Part shown: piece by piece, positions 26,019-33,511 of the stretch | Layout: each line of letters begins with the position of its first letter | How positions within the stretch are numbered: position 1 is the stretch's first letter | Source: Streptomyces sp. NTH33 | GTDB lineage: Bacteria > Actinomycetota > Actinomycetes > Streptomycetales > Streptomycetaceae | Reading direction: 5' to 3' | Assembly (NCBI RefSeq): GCF_003236365.1 | Contig: NZ_POTZ01000003.1 | Span: 1 to 55,363, forward strand | Length of the DNA: 55,363 nt | The notes under the pieces: generated by a model | What the model was told of the DNA's origin: nothing | Databases searched by the model: none | What the model saw: only the letters and a program-made list of their open reading frames with translations | Program-made: the position numbers and the translations under genes

Positions 26019-26767
26019 CCGGCGCAGCGAGCACGGACCTCGCCGAACCGCTGCCGGAGACGGTCCGCGCACAGCTGGTACGGGCGGGTTCGGCCACCGT
26101 GGCCAACATGCTGCTCCGGCGCGGCCTGCGGAACGTGATCATGAACGGCGTGCGGTCGCTGGCAGCCGACCAGCAGCCGCTGGTGGGCACGGCCTACACC
26201 CTGCGGTTCATCCCCGCACGCGAAGATCTCGACACCCTCGCGAACTACTCGAGCAGCGAGAACCTGCACCGGCGGGCGATGGAGGAGTGCCCGCCCGGCG
26301 CGGTGCTCGTGATCGACGCGTTCGGCTGCACGGCCGCCGCGTCCATGGGCGACATGATGGCGGCGCGGCTGAAGCAGCGCGGTGTGTCGGGCGTGGTCAC
26401 CGACGGCGGCTACCGGGACTCGGCGGCCATCAGGGAGACCGGCCTGCCGTGCTACCAGCGGGACAACGCGCCCAGGGCGACCCCCATCGCCCTGCACCCG
26501 GTCGCGCTCGACGAACCCGTCGGCTGCGGCGGAGTGGCGGTCTACCCGGGCGACGTGGTGCTGGGCGACAGCGACGGCGTCGCGGTCATCCCCCGGGAAC
26601 TGGCCGCGGACATCGCCGCGGAGGCCGCCGACGCCGCCGCGTACGAGGAATTCGCGGCTCTTGAGATCCAGCGCGGCCGGTCCCTCTTCGGGCTCTTTCC
26701 CGCCACGCCCCAAAGCCGCCAGGAATACGACACGTGGGTGGCCGCCGGCCGCCCCGGACGGGAGTGA
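26015..26767 (+). CDS. RraA-fold (HMG/CHA-type) aldolase-like protein
   Basis: A 250-aa member of the RraA/4-hydroxy-4-methyl-2-oxoglutarate aldolase family. VIDAFGCTAAASMGDMMAARL, the conserved Arg-Asp in VVTDGGYRDSAAI and GDVVLGDSDGVAVIPREL are visible as short family blocks. Active class II aldolases usually carry an acidic residue three positions after the Arg-Asp pair; here that position is Ala. In this operon it could release pyruvate from a hydroxy-oxo acid made by ring cleavage, act as an oxaloacetate-type decarboxylase, or have another role. Starts at a GTG overlapping the dioxygenase stop (GTGA). Confidence 0.78.
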   Translation: MTGAASTDLAEPLPETVRAQLVRAGSATVANMLLRRGLRNVIMNGVRSLAADQQPLVGTAYTLRFIPAREDLDTLANYSSSENLHRRAMEECPPGAVLVIDAFGCTAAASMGDMMAARLKQRGVSGVVTDGGYRDSAAIRETGLPCYQRDNAPRATPIALHPVALDEPVGCGGVAVYPGDVVLGDSDGVAVIPRELAADIAAEAADAAAYEEFAALEIQRGRSLFGLFPATPQSRQEYDTWVAAGRPGRE

Positions 26768-26770
26768 ACG

Positions 26771-27193
26771 ATGAACATCGACCCCGCGACCATGAAGTCG
26801 CTCGAGGTCCTGATCCATGCCGCGGACCTCAAGGACGAGGACTGGATCGACTACCCCGACTACGGGTTCCGGCAGTACTTCCTCTACAAGAACCCGGACA
26901 CCGGCGCCAGCATCGCCCTGCTCGAGTACGAGAAGGGCGGCACCATCCCGACCAAGCACACGCACGCCTCGAACCAGTTCATGTACTGCCTCGAGGGCGA
27001 CTACGAGTACACCGACTCCGGCCTCCGGCTGCGCCCCGGCTCCTTCTACATGAACCCGAAGGACCACCCGCACGGCCCGACCCTGGCGCACGAGCGCAGC
27101 GTGCTGATCGAGATCTACGACGGCCCGCACTACTACGAGAAGCCCGAATACCACACGGACGAGACGATCGGGGACTTCCTTGCCAAGGAGTGA
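26771..27193 (+). CDS. Single-domain cupin protein
   Basis: A 140-aa single cupin. Motif 1 is GGTIPTKHTHASNQFMYCLEG: two His are in place, but the usual Glu is replaced by Gln or shifted. Motif 2 is LRPGSFYMNPKDHPHGP with its Pro-Gly and His. A bound metal is therefore likely. Such small cupins act as dioxygenases, isomerases or decarboxylases, or as sensors. Its position between the aldolase-like and aldehyde dehydrogenase genes argues for a step after ring opening. GGAG lies just upstream, 3 nt after the preceding stop codon. Confidence 0.8.
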   Translation: MNIDPATMKSLEVLIHAADLKDEDWIDYPDYGFRQYFLYKNPDTGASIALLEYEKGGTIPTKHTHASNQFMYCLEGDYEYTDSGLRLRPGSFYMNPKDHPHGPTLAHERSVLIEIYDGPHYYEKPEYHTDETIGDFLAKE

Positions 27194-27247
27194 GGCACCG
27201 GCCCGTCCGACGTATTCCTGCCGAGCCCGCGACGTTGAGGGAAAGCG

Positions 27248-28801
27248 ATGATGAGCGAAACCACGAAGACTCTGTTCGACACCGATGAGGTGCTCGCCGA
27301 ATTCGGCCTGGACCAGGTGCACTCCGGCACCTACGCGGACTCGCTCGGCTGGGGAACCGTCGAGGGCCGGCCGGTCATCGAGGCGCAGTGTCCCGCCGAC
27401 GGTGAGGTCGTGGGCCGGATCGCGGCCTCGGACGGAGCGGACTACGAGACGCTCGTGGCCGCCGCCGTCGAGACCCAGAAGAGGTGGCGGATGGTACCGC
27501 CGCCGCGACGTGGTGAGTTCGTGCGCCGGATCGGCCAGTTGATCGAGGAGAACCTGGAGAGCCTGGCCGCGATCGTCTCGCTGGACACCGGCAAGTCGAC
27601 GATGGAGGCCAAGGGCGAGCTCCGCGAGGCGGTCGACATGTCGACGCTGGCCGCCGGCCAGGCGCGGATGATGTACGGCTTCACCCAGCAGTCCCAGCGT
27701 GTCGAGCACCGCATGTACGACCAGTGGCTGCCGCTGGGCGTCGTCGGGCTGATCAGCGCGTACAACTTCCCGGCCGCCGTCTGGGCGCAGAACGGGTTCC
27801 TTTCCGCGATCGCCGGCAACACGGTGATCTGGAAGCCGAGCCCGAAGGTGCCGCTGACCGCGATCGCCGTGCAGAAGCTGGTCAACAAGGCGGCGGCGGA
27901 GATGGGGTGTGAAGGCGTCTTCTCCCTCTTCATCCCCGACGACAACGCCGTCGCCGAGAAGATGGTCTCCGACACCCGTGTCGCCATGATCTCGTTCACC
28001 GGTTCCACGACCGTGGGCAGGAAGGTCGCCGAGATCGTCGGCTCCACACTCGGCCGCCGCTACCAGCTGGAGTGCTCGGGCAACAACGGCTGCATCGTCG
28101 ACGAGACCGCCGACCTGGAACTCGCCGCCAAGGCGCTGACGTTCGGCGTGGTCGGCACGACCGGCCAGCGCTGCACGAGCACCCGCCGCATCATCGCCCA
28201 CGCGAGCATCGCGGACGAGCTGGTCGAGCTGCTGAAGAAGGCCTTCGACCAGATCACCGTCGGCGACCCACGCGGCCCGGACACCGTGGTCGGCCCGCTG
28301 ATCGACCAGCGCGCGGTGGAGGATTACCAGAAGGTCCTCGCCGGTGCCGAACGCGAGGGCGCCACCGTGGTGTACGGCGGCAACGTGATCGACCGCCCGG
28401 GTCTGTACGTCGAGCCGGCCATCGTCACGGGCGTCGAACCGCACTTCGAGATCGCCCAGGCGGAGACCTTCGTGCCGATCGTCTCCGTGCTGACCTACGA
28501 GGATCTCGAGGAGGCCATCGAGATCCACAACGGCGTCGCCCAGGGCCTCGCCTCGGGCATGCACAGCACGAACCTGACCCACATCGAAACGTTTCTGTCG
28601 GCCCGGGGCAGTGACTGCGGAATCGTGCGCATCAACATGGGCACGACGGGCGCCGACGTCGGTTCCGCCTTCGGCGGCGAGAAGGAGACCGGCGGTGGTC
28701 GTACAGCCGGTTCGGACGCCTGGAAGGGATTCATGCGCCGCCAGAGCGTGTGCGTGAACTGGGGCGGAACGTCCGCGTGGGACAACCGCATCGACCTCTG
28801 A
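27248..28801 (+). CDS. Aldehyde dehydrogenase, ALDH7-like
   Basis: A 517-aa NAD(P)-dependent aldehyde dehydrogenase close to the ALDH7 (aminoadipate-semialdehyde dehydrogenase) group. Visible are LISAYNFPAAVWAQN with Asn173, SFTGSTTVGR, Glu275 in QLECSGNN (more usually LELGGN), nucleophile Cys309 in TTGQRCTSTRR, and the ALDH7-type C terminus AFGGEKETGGGRTAGSDAW. It would oxidise the semialdehyde produced by the extradiol dioxygenase, or an amino-semialdehyde. GAGGGAAAG precedes two in-frame Mets. Confidence 0.87.
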   Translation: MMSETTKTLFDTDEVLAEFGLDQVHSGTYADSLGWGTVEGRPVIEAQCPADGEVVGRIAASDGADYETLVAAAVETQKRWRMVPPPRRGEFVRRIGQLIEENLESLAAIVSLDTGKSTMEAKGELREAVDMSTLAAGQARMMYGFTQQSQRVEHRMYDQWLPLGVVGLISAYNFPAAVWAQNGFLSAIAGNTVIWKPSPKVPLTAIAVQKLVNKAAAEMGCEGVFSLFIPDDNAVAEKMVSDTRVAMISFTGSTTVGRKVAEIVGSTLGRRYQLECSGNNGCIVDETADLELAAKALTFGVVGTTGQRCTSTRRIIAHASIADELVELLKKAFDQITVGDPRGPDTVVGPLIDQRAVEDYQKVLAGAEREGATVVYGGNVIDRPGLYVEPAIVTGVEPHFEIAQAETFVPIVSVLTYEDLEEAIEIHNGVAQGLASGMHSTNLTHIETFLSARGSDCGIVRINMGTTGADVGSAFGGEKETGGGRTAGSDAWKGFMRRQSVCVNWGGTSAWDNRIDL

Positions 28802-28812
28802 GGACAACAGTG

Positions 28813-29214
28813 ATGAAGAAGCAGCGTATCTACTCCGACGCCGTGCGGGAGCCGGCGGACAAGATGTGGTCGAACTGCCTGAGGATCGGCGACCTGATCA
28901 TGGTCTCCGGAATGACGGCGCGCGGACAGGACCGGGAGACCGTCCTGGGCGACACCATGTACGAGCAGGCCGAGGTGATCTTCCAGAAGATCAAGGACCT
29001 GGTCGAAGCGGCCGGCGGGGTCATGGACGACGTCGTCAAGATGACCATCTACGTCACGAACATGAGTGACAACTCCGAGGTGTGGAAGGCCCGTCAGAAG
29101 TTCTTCTCCGGTGACTTCCCCGCCTGCACGCTGGTCGAGGTCTCCGCCCTCGCCAAGCCCGAGATTCTCCTCGAAATCGAGGCCATCGCCGTAGCGGGCT
29201 GCAGCGCGGACTGA
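28813..29214 (+). CDS. Rid-family protein lacking the RidA arginine
   Basis: A 133-aa YjgF/YER057c/UK114-type trimer subunit. WSNCLRIGDLIMVSG, VVKMTIYVTNM and the C-terminal LLEIEAIAVAG fit the family. The Arg that in true RidA holds the imino acid carboxylate (about position 105) is Cys105 here, in DFPACTLVEV; the nearby Glu is kept. It should therefore not be a standard 2-aminoacrylate deaminase and resembles the Rid4-7 type proteins of catabolic operons. It begins 11 nt after the dehydrogenase stop with GAGGA upstream; a GTG one codon earlier is also possible. Confidence 0.85.
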   Translation: MKKQRIYSDAVREPADKMWSNCLRIGDLIMVSGMTARGQDRETVLGDTMYEQAEVIFQKIKDLVEAAGGVMDDVVKMTIYVTNMSDNSEVWKARQKFFSGDFPACTLVEVSALAKPEILLEIEAIAVAGCSAD

Positions 29215-29296
29215 CCTCTCGCGGCGACATCGGGCGGGTCCAGCCCATGGAAATTCCGCCGCAGGCGCCACATTTCTCACAAGGACGGGAACCACC

Positions 29297-30754
29297 GTGT
29301 CTTCACACACCAGGAATCTCAGACCTGCTGATTCATCACTGGCGGCTGCGGCGGAAGACCATGCCCTGGTCAGCGTGCCGATGGCAGAGCGCAGGAGCGG
29401 CTACCAACTCGCCCTCAGCCCGGTCAGCGTCGCCACCGCCCTCGTCATCTTCGCCATCGCCGGCTTCACCGTCGTGCTCGCCGGCTTCACCGTGGGCCTG
29501 ACCGTCGGTGTCCTCGTCGCGGCCTTCGCGGTGGGCCTCGGCAAGGCCCTGGGGCGGATGGCCTTCGAAACCGGCATGTCGAGCACCATCACCTCCCGGT
29601 TCTTCGGATTCGGCTTCAAGGGCTCGGCGATCGGCTCGGTCGTCTTCGCGTTCATGATCCTCGGCTTCCTCGCCGTCGAGTCCGCCCTCCTCTACCAGGG
29701 CACGCTGTTGATGTTCGACCTGCCCGATTCGTGGGGATGGCGCATTCTGATCTACGGCTGCATGACGCTGCTGTGGATCGGGCTCGCCATCTTCGGCCTC
29801 AAACTCGCCCTGCGCGCCACCGGCGCCCTGATCGTCGTCACCCTGCTCGTCACGATCTACATGATCGTCGACATCTATGTGATCCAGGGCGCCAGCCCGA
29901 TGGACGTGTTCACCTATGCGGGAGTCGTCCCCGGGGGCCTGTGGCCGCGGTTCGAGGCCGCGGTCTCGGTCATGGGCGCTACGGCGGGAACCATCGCCCT
30001 GGTCACGACGGACTTCGCGCGCTACTGCCGCACGCGGCGTGACGTGACGGTCCTGGCCGTGGCCGGCCCGATCACCCAGAACATCGTCATGACCGTCCTG
30101 GGCTCCCTCGTCGTGATCGGCGGCATGCCCCAGGTCATCGGCTACCTGATGGCCCACAACAAGGGCATGGGCCCGGAGGCGGCCGCCGTCGCGGGCAACG
30201 CGTTCGTCATGCAGAACACGGGCGCCTTCTTCGTCATCTTCGCGGGCTGGGCGGGCTTCGTCACCATCTACGCGGCCCAGGCCAAGGCCCAGGCGATCAA
30301 CGCCTACTCCGGATCGCTCTCGCTGGTCAACCTGGTCGACTCCCTCACCGGCAGGAAGCCGGGCCGGGCGGCGATGGTGGTCGTCGGCAACATCATCGCG
30401 CTGCTGATGATCGCCGCCGGAATCCTGGAGAAGTTCACCCAGTACCTGGCCTACCTGGGCGCCACGACGCTCGGCATGTGCGGCGTGATGATCGCTGACT
30501 ACTACCTGGTGCGCCGAGCGCGGTCCGACAGCGCCACCCACCGGGTCGAGAAGTGGAACTGGGCCGGAGTCGCCACGCTGGTCCTGTCCGCCGCGGTCGG
30601 CGTGATCCTGATGGCCACCGACGTCTTCGCCCTCGGCTTCCTGGTGTCCTTCGTCCTGGCGGTCGCCGTCTACCCGGTGCTGCGGAACTGGCTGCCCGAA
30701 GGCACCGGCACCTCCTTCGTCACGAGCGAGGAAGCAGTCGAAGAAGCCCACTGA
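29297..30754 (+). CDS. NCS1-type (cytosine/purine/hydantoin-like) permease
   Basis: A 485-aa membrane protein with about 12 hydrophobic segments, of the nucleobase:cation symporter-1 family (CodB/purine-cytosine permease type). Recognisable are PVSVATALVIFAIAGFTVVLAGF at the first helix, RFFGFGFKGSAIG, ALVTTDFARYCRTRRDV and YLGATTLGMCGVMIADYYLVRR with the family Asp-Tyr-Tyr. NCS1 members carry nucleobases, hydantoins, allantoin, vitamins and related small N-heterocycles, so it hints that the operon's substrate contains nitrogen. It starts at a GTG with AAGGACGG upstream, 82 nt after the Rid gene. Confidence 0.85.
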   Translation: MSSHTRNLRPADSSLAAAAEDHALVSVPMAERRSGYQLALSPVSVATALVIFAIAGFTVVLAGFTVGLTVGVLVAAFAVGLGKALGRMAFETGMSSTITSRFFGFGFKGSAIGSVVFAFMILGFLAVESALLYQGTLLMFDLPDSWGWRILIYGCMTLLWIGLAIFGLKLALRATGALIVVTLLVTIYMIVDIYVIQGASPMDVFTYAGVVPGGLWPRFEAAVSVMGATAGTIALVTTDFARYCRTRRDVTVLAVAGPITQNIVMTVLGSLVVIGGMPQVIGYLMAHNKGMGPEAAAVAGNAFVMQNTGAFFVIFAGWAGFVTIYAAQAKAQAINAYSGSLSLVNLVDSLTGRKPGRAAMVVVGNIIALLMIAAGILEKFTQYLAYLGATTLGMCGVMIADYYLVRRARSDSATHRVEKWNWAGVATLVLSAAVGVILMATDVFALGFLVSFVLAVAVYPVLRNWLPEGTGTSFVTSEEAVEEAH

Positions 30755-30762
30755 CCTGCCCC

Positions 30763-30802
30763 GGGCCGGCAGGTACGCCCGACGCGACGCACCTGCCGGC
30801 CC
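30763..30802 (+). terminator. 12-bp hairpin after the permease gene
   Basis: GGGCCGGCAGGT (30763-30774) pairs perfectly with ACCTGCCGGCCC (30791-30802). It starts 8 nt after the permease stop. It may end the first transcript or partly attenuate it before the reductase gene 58 nt further on. Confidence 0.55.
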
Positions 30803-30859
30803 TGCCCCCCTGGCCATCGGACAGGGGTCCGACCCACGACTCATCCAGGAAGGTTCGGG

Positions 30860-31456
30860 ATGACCGACATCATGTGGGACTCCGAGATCTATGAGAAAGC
30901 CGCCGACGCCAAGACCCTCGCGTCGAGCGCGGCGATCCCATCGCTCGCCGATCCCCGTCAGCTTCGCAACACTCTGGGAAACTTCGCCACCGGCGTCGTC
31001 GTGCTCACCTATCAGTCCGGCGACAGCTACTACGGGGTCACCGTGAACTCCTTCACCTCGGTGTCCCTGGATCCGCCCCTGGTCCTGGTCTCCATGCAGC
31101 GGACCTCGCGAGCGCTGACCTACCTGCTCGAGCGGCCCTTCGCGGTCAACGTGCTCGGGGACAACCAGCTCGCCACCGCACTACACTTCGCGGGCAAGCC
31201 GCAGGACGCCCACCTCGTCGAGTGGGTCGGTGACGACATCGCGCCGCGGATCAACGGTTCGCTGGCGTACTTCCAGTGCACGCCGTGGGCGGGGTACGAC
31301 GGCGGCGACCACGTCCTGGTCCTCGGGCGCGTGATGTCCTACGGACAGCAGGACGACACCCAGCCCCTGCTCTTCTACCGGGGCCAGTGGAGCGCCCTGG
31401 CCCAGGAGGCCGGTGACGCGGACGGCGGCGCGCAGTCGGAGAGGAGCCGGTCGTGA
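30860..31456 (+). CDS. Flavin reductase (HpaC/HsaB-like)
   Basis: A 198-aa flavin reductase of the FMN-binding split-barrel type, which supplies reduced flavin to a two-component monooxygenase. LGNFATGVVVLTYQSGD, GVTVNSFTSVSLDPPLVLVS and the C-terminal YDGGDHVLVLGRVM are typical. Its stop overlaps the start of the following monooxygenase (GTGA), so that enzyme is its immediate partner, but it is also the only reductase in this run that could feed the HpaB-type hydroxylase. AAGG precedes the ATG. Confidence 0.88.
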   Translation: MTDIMWDSEIYEKAADAKTLASSAAIPSLADPRQLRNTLGNFATGVVVLTYQSGDSYYGVTVNSFTSVSLDPPLVLVSMQRTSRALTYLLERPFAVNVLGDNQLATALHFAGKPQDAHLVEWVGDDIAPRINGSLAYFQCTPWAGYDGGDHVLVLGRVMSYGQQDDTQPLLFYRGQWSALAQEAGDADGGAQSERSRS

Positions 31457-32643
31457 CGGACCGTACACAGGTGACCGAGGACATCTCCAGGTTGCTGAAG
31501 GAACTGGACGAGATCTACCCGCTGTTGCAGCGCGAGGCCGCGGACAGCGAGCGCCTGCGGCGTCCGACGCCGGTGGTGCAGGACGTACTCCGCGCCAGCG
31601 GCATCCTCAGGCTGATGGTGCCGGCCGAGCTCGGCGGCATGGCGGCCTCTCCCTTGCAGATCCTGCAGGTGATGGAGAAGCTGTCGCACGCCGACTCCTC
31701 GTTGGGGTGGCTGGTGCGCGCCGTGGCGAGCGAGACGACGACCGCGGCGACGTATCTGAGCGACGAGGCGGTGGCCGAGCTCTTCACCGAGGGCGCGCTT
31801 CCGCTGGTGGCGGGGCAGTCCACCGCGTTCACCGGTCAGGCCGTACGGGACGGCGGCGGCTACCGGGTGAGCGGGGTCTGGCAGTTCGCCCCCGGGGTGT
31901 CCATGGCCACGCACATCAATCTCGCGGTGACCGTCCAGGAGACGGGTGAGCGGCTGGTCTGCCTGGTTCCCCGCCCGGCGCTGCGGATCAGCGACAACTG
32001 GGACATGCTCGGGTTGCGCGCGACCGCGAGCCTCGACTACCGGGCCGAGGACCTGCTGGTGGACGACGCCTTCGTCTTCCGTATCGGTCCGGAGCACGTC
32101 CGGCGGGGCCGATCCGTGTACAGCCCTGCCCTGATGGCCGGTCTGCACCAGGCGGCCTGGTCGCAGGGCGTCGGACGCCGCATGCTGGACGAGCTGCGGG
32201 AGCTGACGCAGCGCAAGGACCCCGCGGGGGGATCCCCGGTCACCAGCGCCGAGTTCTTCGCGGAGTACGCACGGCACTTCTCGCACGTGCGGGGCACCAT
32301 GGCACTGCTGCGCGAGACCTGGCGGGACAACGAGTCGACGCTCGCGGCCCGGGCCCAACTGGACGACGAGCAGGAGACGATGTCGCGGCTCGCGTGCAGC
32401 CTCGCCTCCCGGACCGCGCTGGAGATCAGCCAGCTCGTGCACCGTTTCGCGGGTGCGCAGGTCATGCGGGACGGCACGTTGCAGCGCTTCTTCCGCGACA
32501 GCCACGCCGGCAGCCAGCACCGGGGCTCCTCGCACATCGTGACGCAGAAGTGCGGCCGGATGCTGTCGGGCACGCTGCCCGCCGGGTCGCACTGGGGATT
32601 CTTCGACCTGGTCGTGCCCGAGCAGGCCGCCGTCGGCACCTGA
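31453..32643 (+). CDS. Acyl-CoA-dehydrogenase-fold flavin monooxygenase (HsaA-like)
   Basis: A 396-aa protein with the acyl-CoA dehydrogenase fold: ASGILRLMVPAELGGMAASP, SLGWLVRAVASE, VSGVWQFAPGVSMATH, WDMLGLRATASLDY, and the C-terminal helix region with AGAQVMRDGTLQRFFRDSHAGSQH seen as short blocks. It lacks the acyl-CoA dehydrogenase catalytic Glu context and sits with a flavin reductase, as HsaA, IacA and related group D monooxygenases do. It would be a second ring or heteroring hydroxylase. GTG start with GGAG upstream, overlapping the reductase stop by 4 nt. Confidence 0.84.
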   Translation: MTDRTQVTEDISRLLKELDEIYPLLQREAADSERLRRPTPVVQDVLRASGILRLMVPAELGGMAASPLQILQVMEKLSHADSSLGWLVRAVASETTTAATYLSDEAVAELFTEGALPLVAGQSTAFTGQAVRDGGGYRVSGVWQFAPGVSMATHINLAVTVQETGERLVCLVPRPALRISDNWDMLGLRATASLDYRAEDLLVDDAFVFRIGPEHVRRGRSVYSPALMAGLHQAAWSQGVGRRMLDELRELTQRKDPAGGSPVTSAEFFAEYARHFSHVRGTMALLRETWRDNESTLAARAQLDDEQETMSRLACSLASRTALEISQLVHRFAGAQVMRDGTLQRFFRDSHAGSQHRGSSHIVTQKCGRMLSGTLPAGSHWGFFDLVVPEQAAVGT

Positions 32644-32688
32644 CGGCACGCTGATTCGGCGCGAACGGGACCACAGGAGAGAAGAGAC

Positions 32689-33507
32689 ATGAGACTGGCA
32701 ACTGTACGCACCGGCGGCGGGACGGTCGCCGCCCGCCTGGACGGGGAGGTGCTCACCGAGATACCCGGATACGGCGACGTCGGTTCCCTGCTGGCGCAGG
32801 AGAACTGGCGGGAGATCGCCGGCAACGCCACCGGGCGGGAGCGCCGCATGGGCGAGGCCGGGCTGCACACGCTCGTGCCGAACCCGTCGAAGGTGCTGTG
32901 CACCGGCCTCAACTACACCAGCCACATCCAGGAGATGGGCAGGGACCTTCCCGCGTACCCCACCCTCTTCGCGAAGTTCGCCGACTCCTTGACCGGCCCC
33001 ACCGATCCGGTGGAGGCCGTGGCGGAGGATCCCGAGATGGACTGGGAAGGCGAACTCGCCGTCGTCGTCGGACGCACCGCGTACCGAGTGGGCGAGGACG
33101 AGGCGGAGGAGTGCATCGCCGGTTTCACGGTGGCGAACGACATCTCGATGCGCGGCTGGCAGTACCGCTCGACGGAGTGGCTGCAGGGCAAGATCTGGGC
33201 GCGTTCCACCCCCGTGGGTCCGGTCATGGCCGCATCCGACGACTTCGATCCCGCGACCGCGGTGCTGCGTACCACGGTCAACGGCGTCCCCGTCCAGGAG
33301 CACCGGATCGCCGACCTGCTGTTCACGCCCGCTCACCTGGTCGCCTACGTGTCCACCATGCTGCCGCTGCGTCCCGGGGACCTGATCCTCACCGGCACGC
33401 CCGGGGGAGTGGGCAGGGCCCGCACGCCGCAGCAGTACCTGAAGGCCGGGGACCGGGTCGAGGTGACCATCGACGGGATCGGCACCGTGTCCACGCCGAT
33501 CGTCTGA
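32689..33507 (+). CDS. Fumarylacetoacetate hydrolase (FAH) family protein
   Basis: A 272-aa FAH-family enzyme, like HpaG-type isomerase/decarboxylases and acylpyruvate hydrolases. KVLCTGLNYTSHIQEMG, the metal-binding acidic set in DWEGELAVVVGRTAY, GFTVANDISMRGWQ and ILTGTPGGVGRAR are all present. It probably processes the muconate-type acid after ring cleavage and dehydrogenation (isomerisation, decarboxylation or C-C cleavage). Last gene of the run; its stop is only 4 nt from the stop of the convergent NrfD gene. Confidence 0.88.
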   Translation: MRLATVRTGGGTVAARLDGEVLTEIPGYGDVGSLLAQENWREIAGNATGRERRMGEAGLHTLVPNPSKVLCTGLNYTSHIQEMGRDLPAYPTLFAKFADSLTGPTDPVEAVAEDPEMDWEGELAVVVGRTAYRVGEDEAEECIAGFTVANDISMRGWQYRSTEWLQGKIWARSTPVGPVMAASDDFDPATAVLRTTVNGVPVQEHRIADLLFTPAHLVAYVSTMLPLRPGDLILTGTPGGVGRARTPQQYLKAGDRVEVTIDGIGTVSTPIV

Positions 33508-33511
33508 GGTG

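Noticed and set aside
25907..28807. 966-codon open frame on the minus strand
   Set aside because: It runs antisense to five clear genes; long antisense frames are common in very GC-rich DNA, and its sequence has no domain.
28813..29214. Standard RidA 2-iminobutanoate deaminase
   Set aside because: The catalytic Arg is Cys, so the usual function cannot be assumed.
31453..32643. True acyl-CoA dehydrogenase
   Set aside because: It is coupled to a flavin reductase and placed in an aromatic-type operon without CoA ligase genes, as in HsaA-like monooxygenases.
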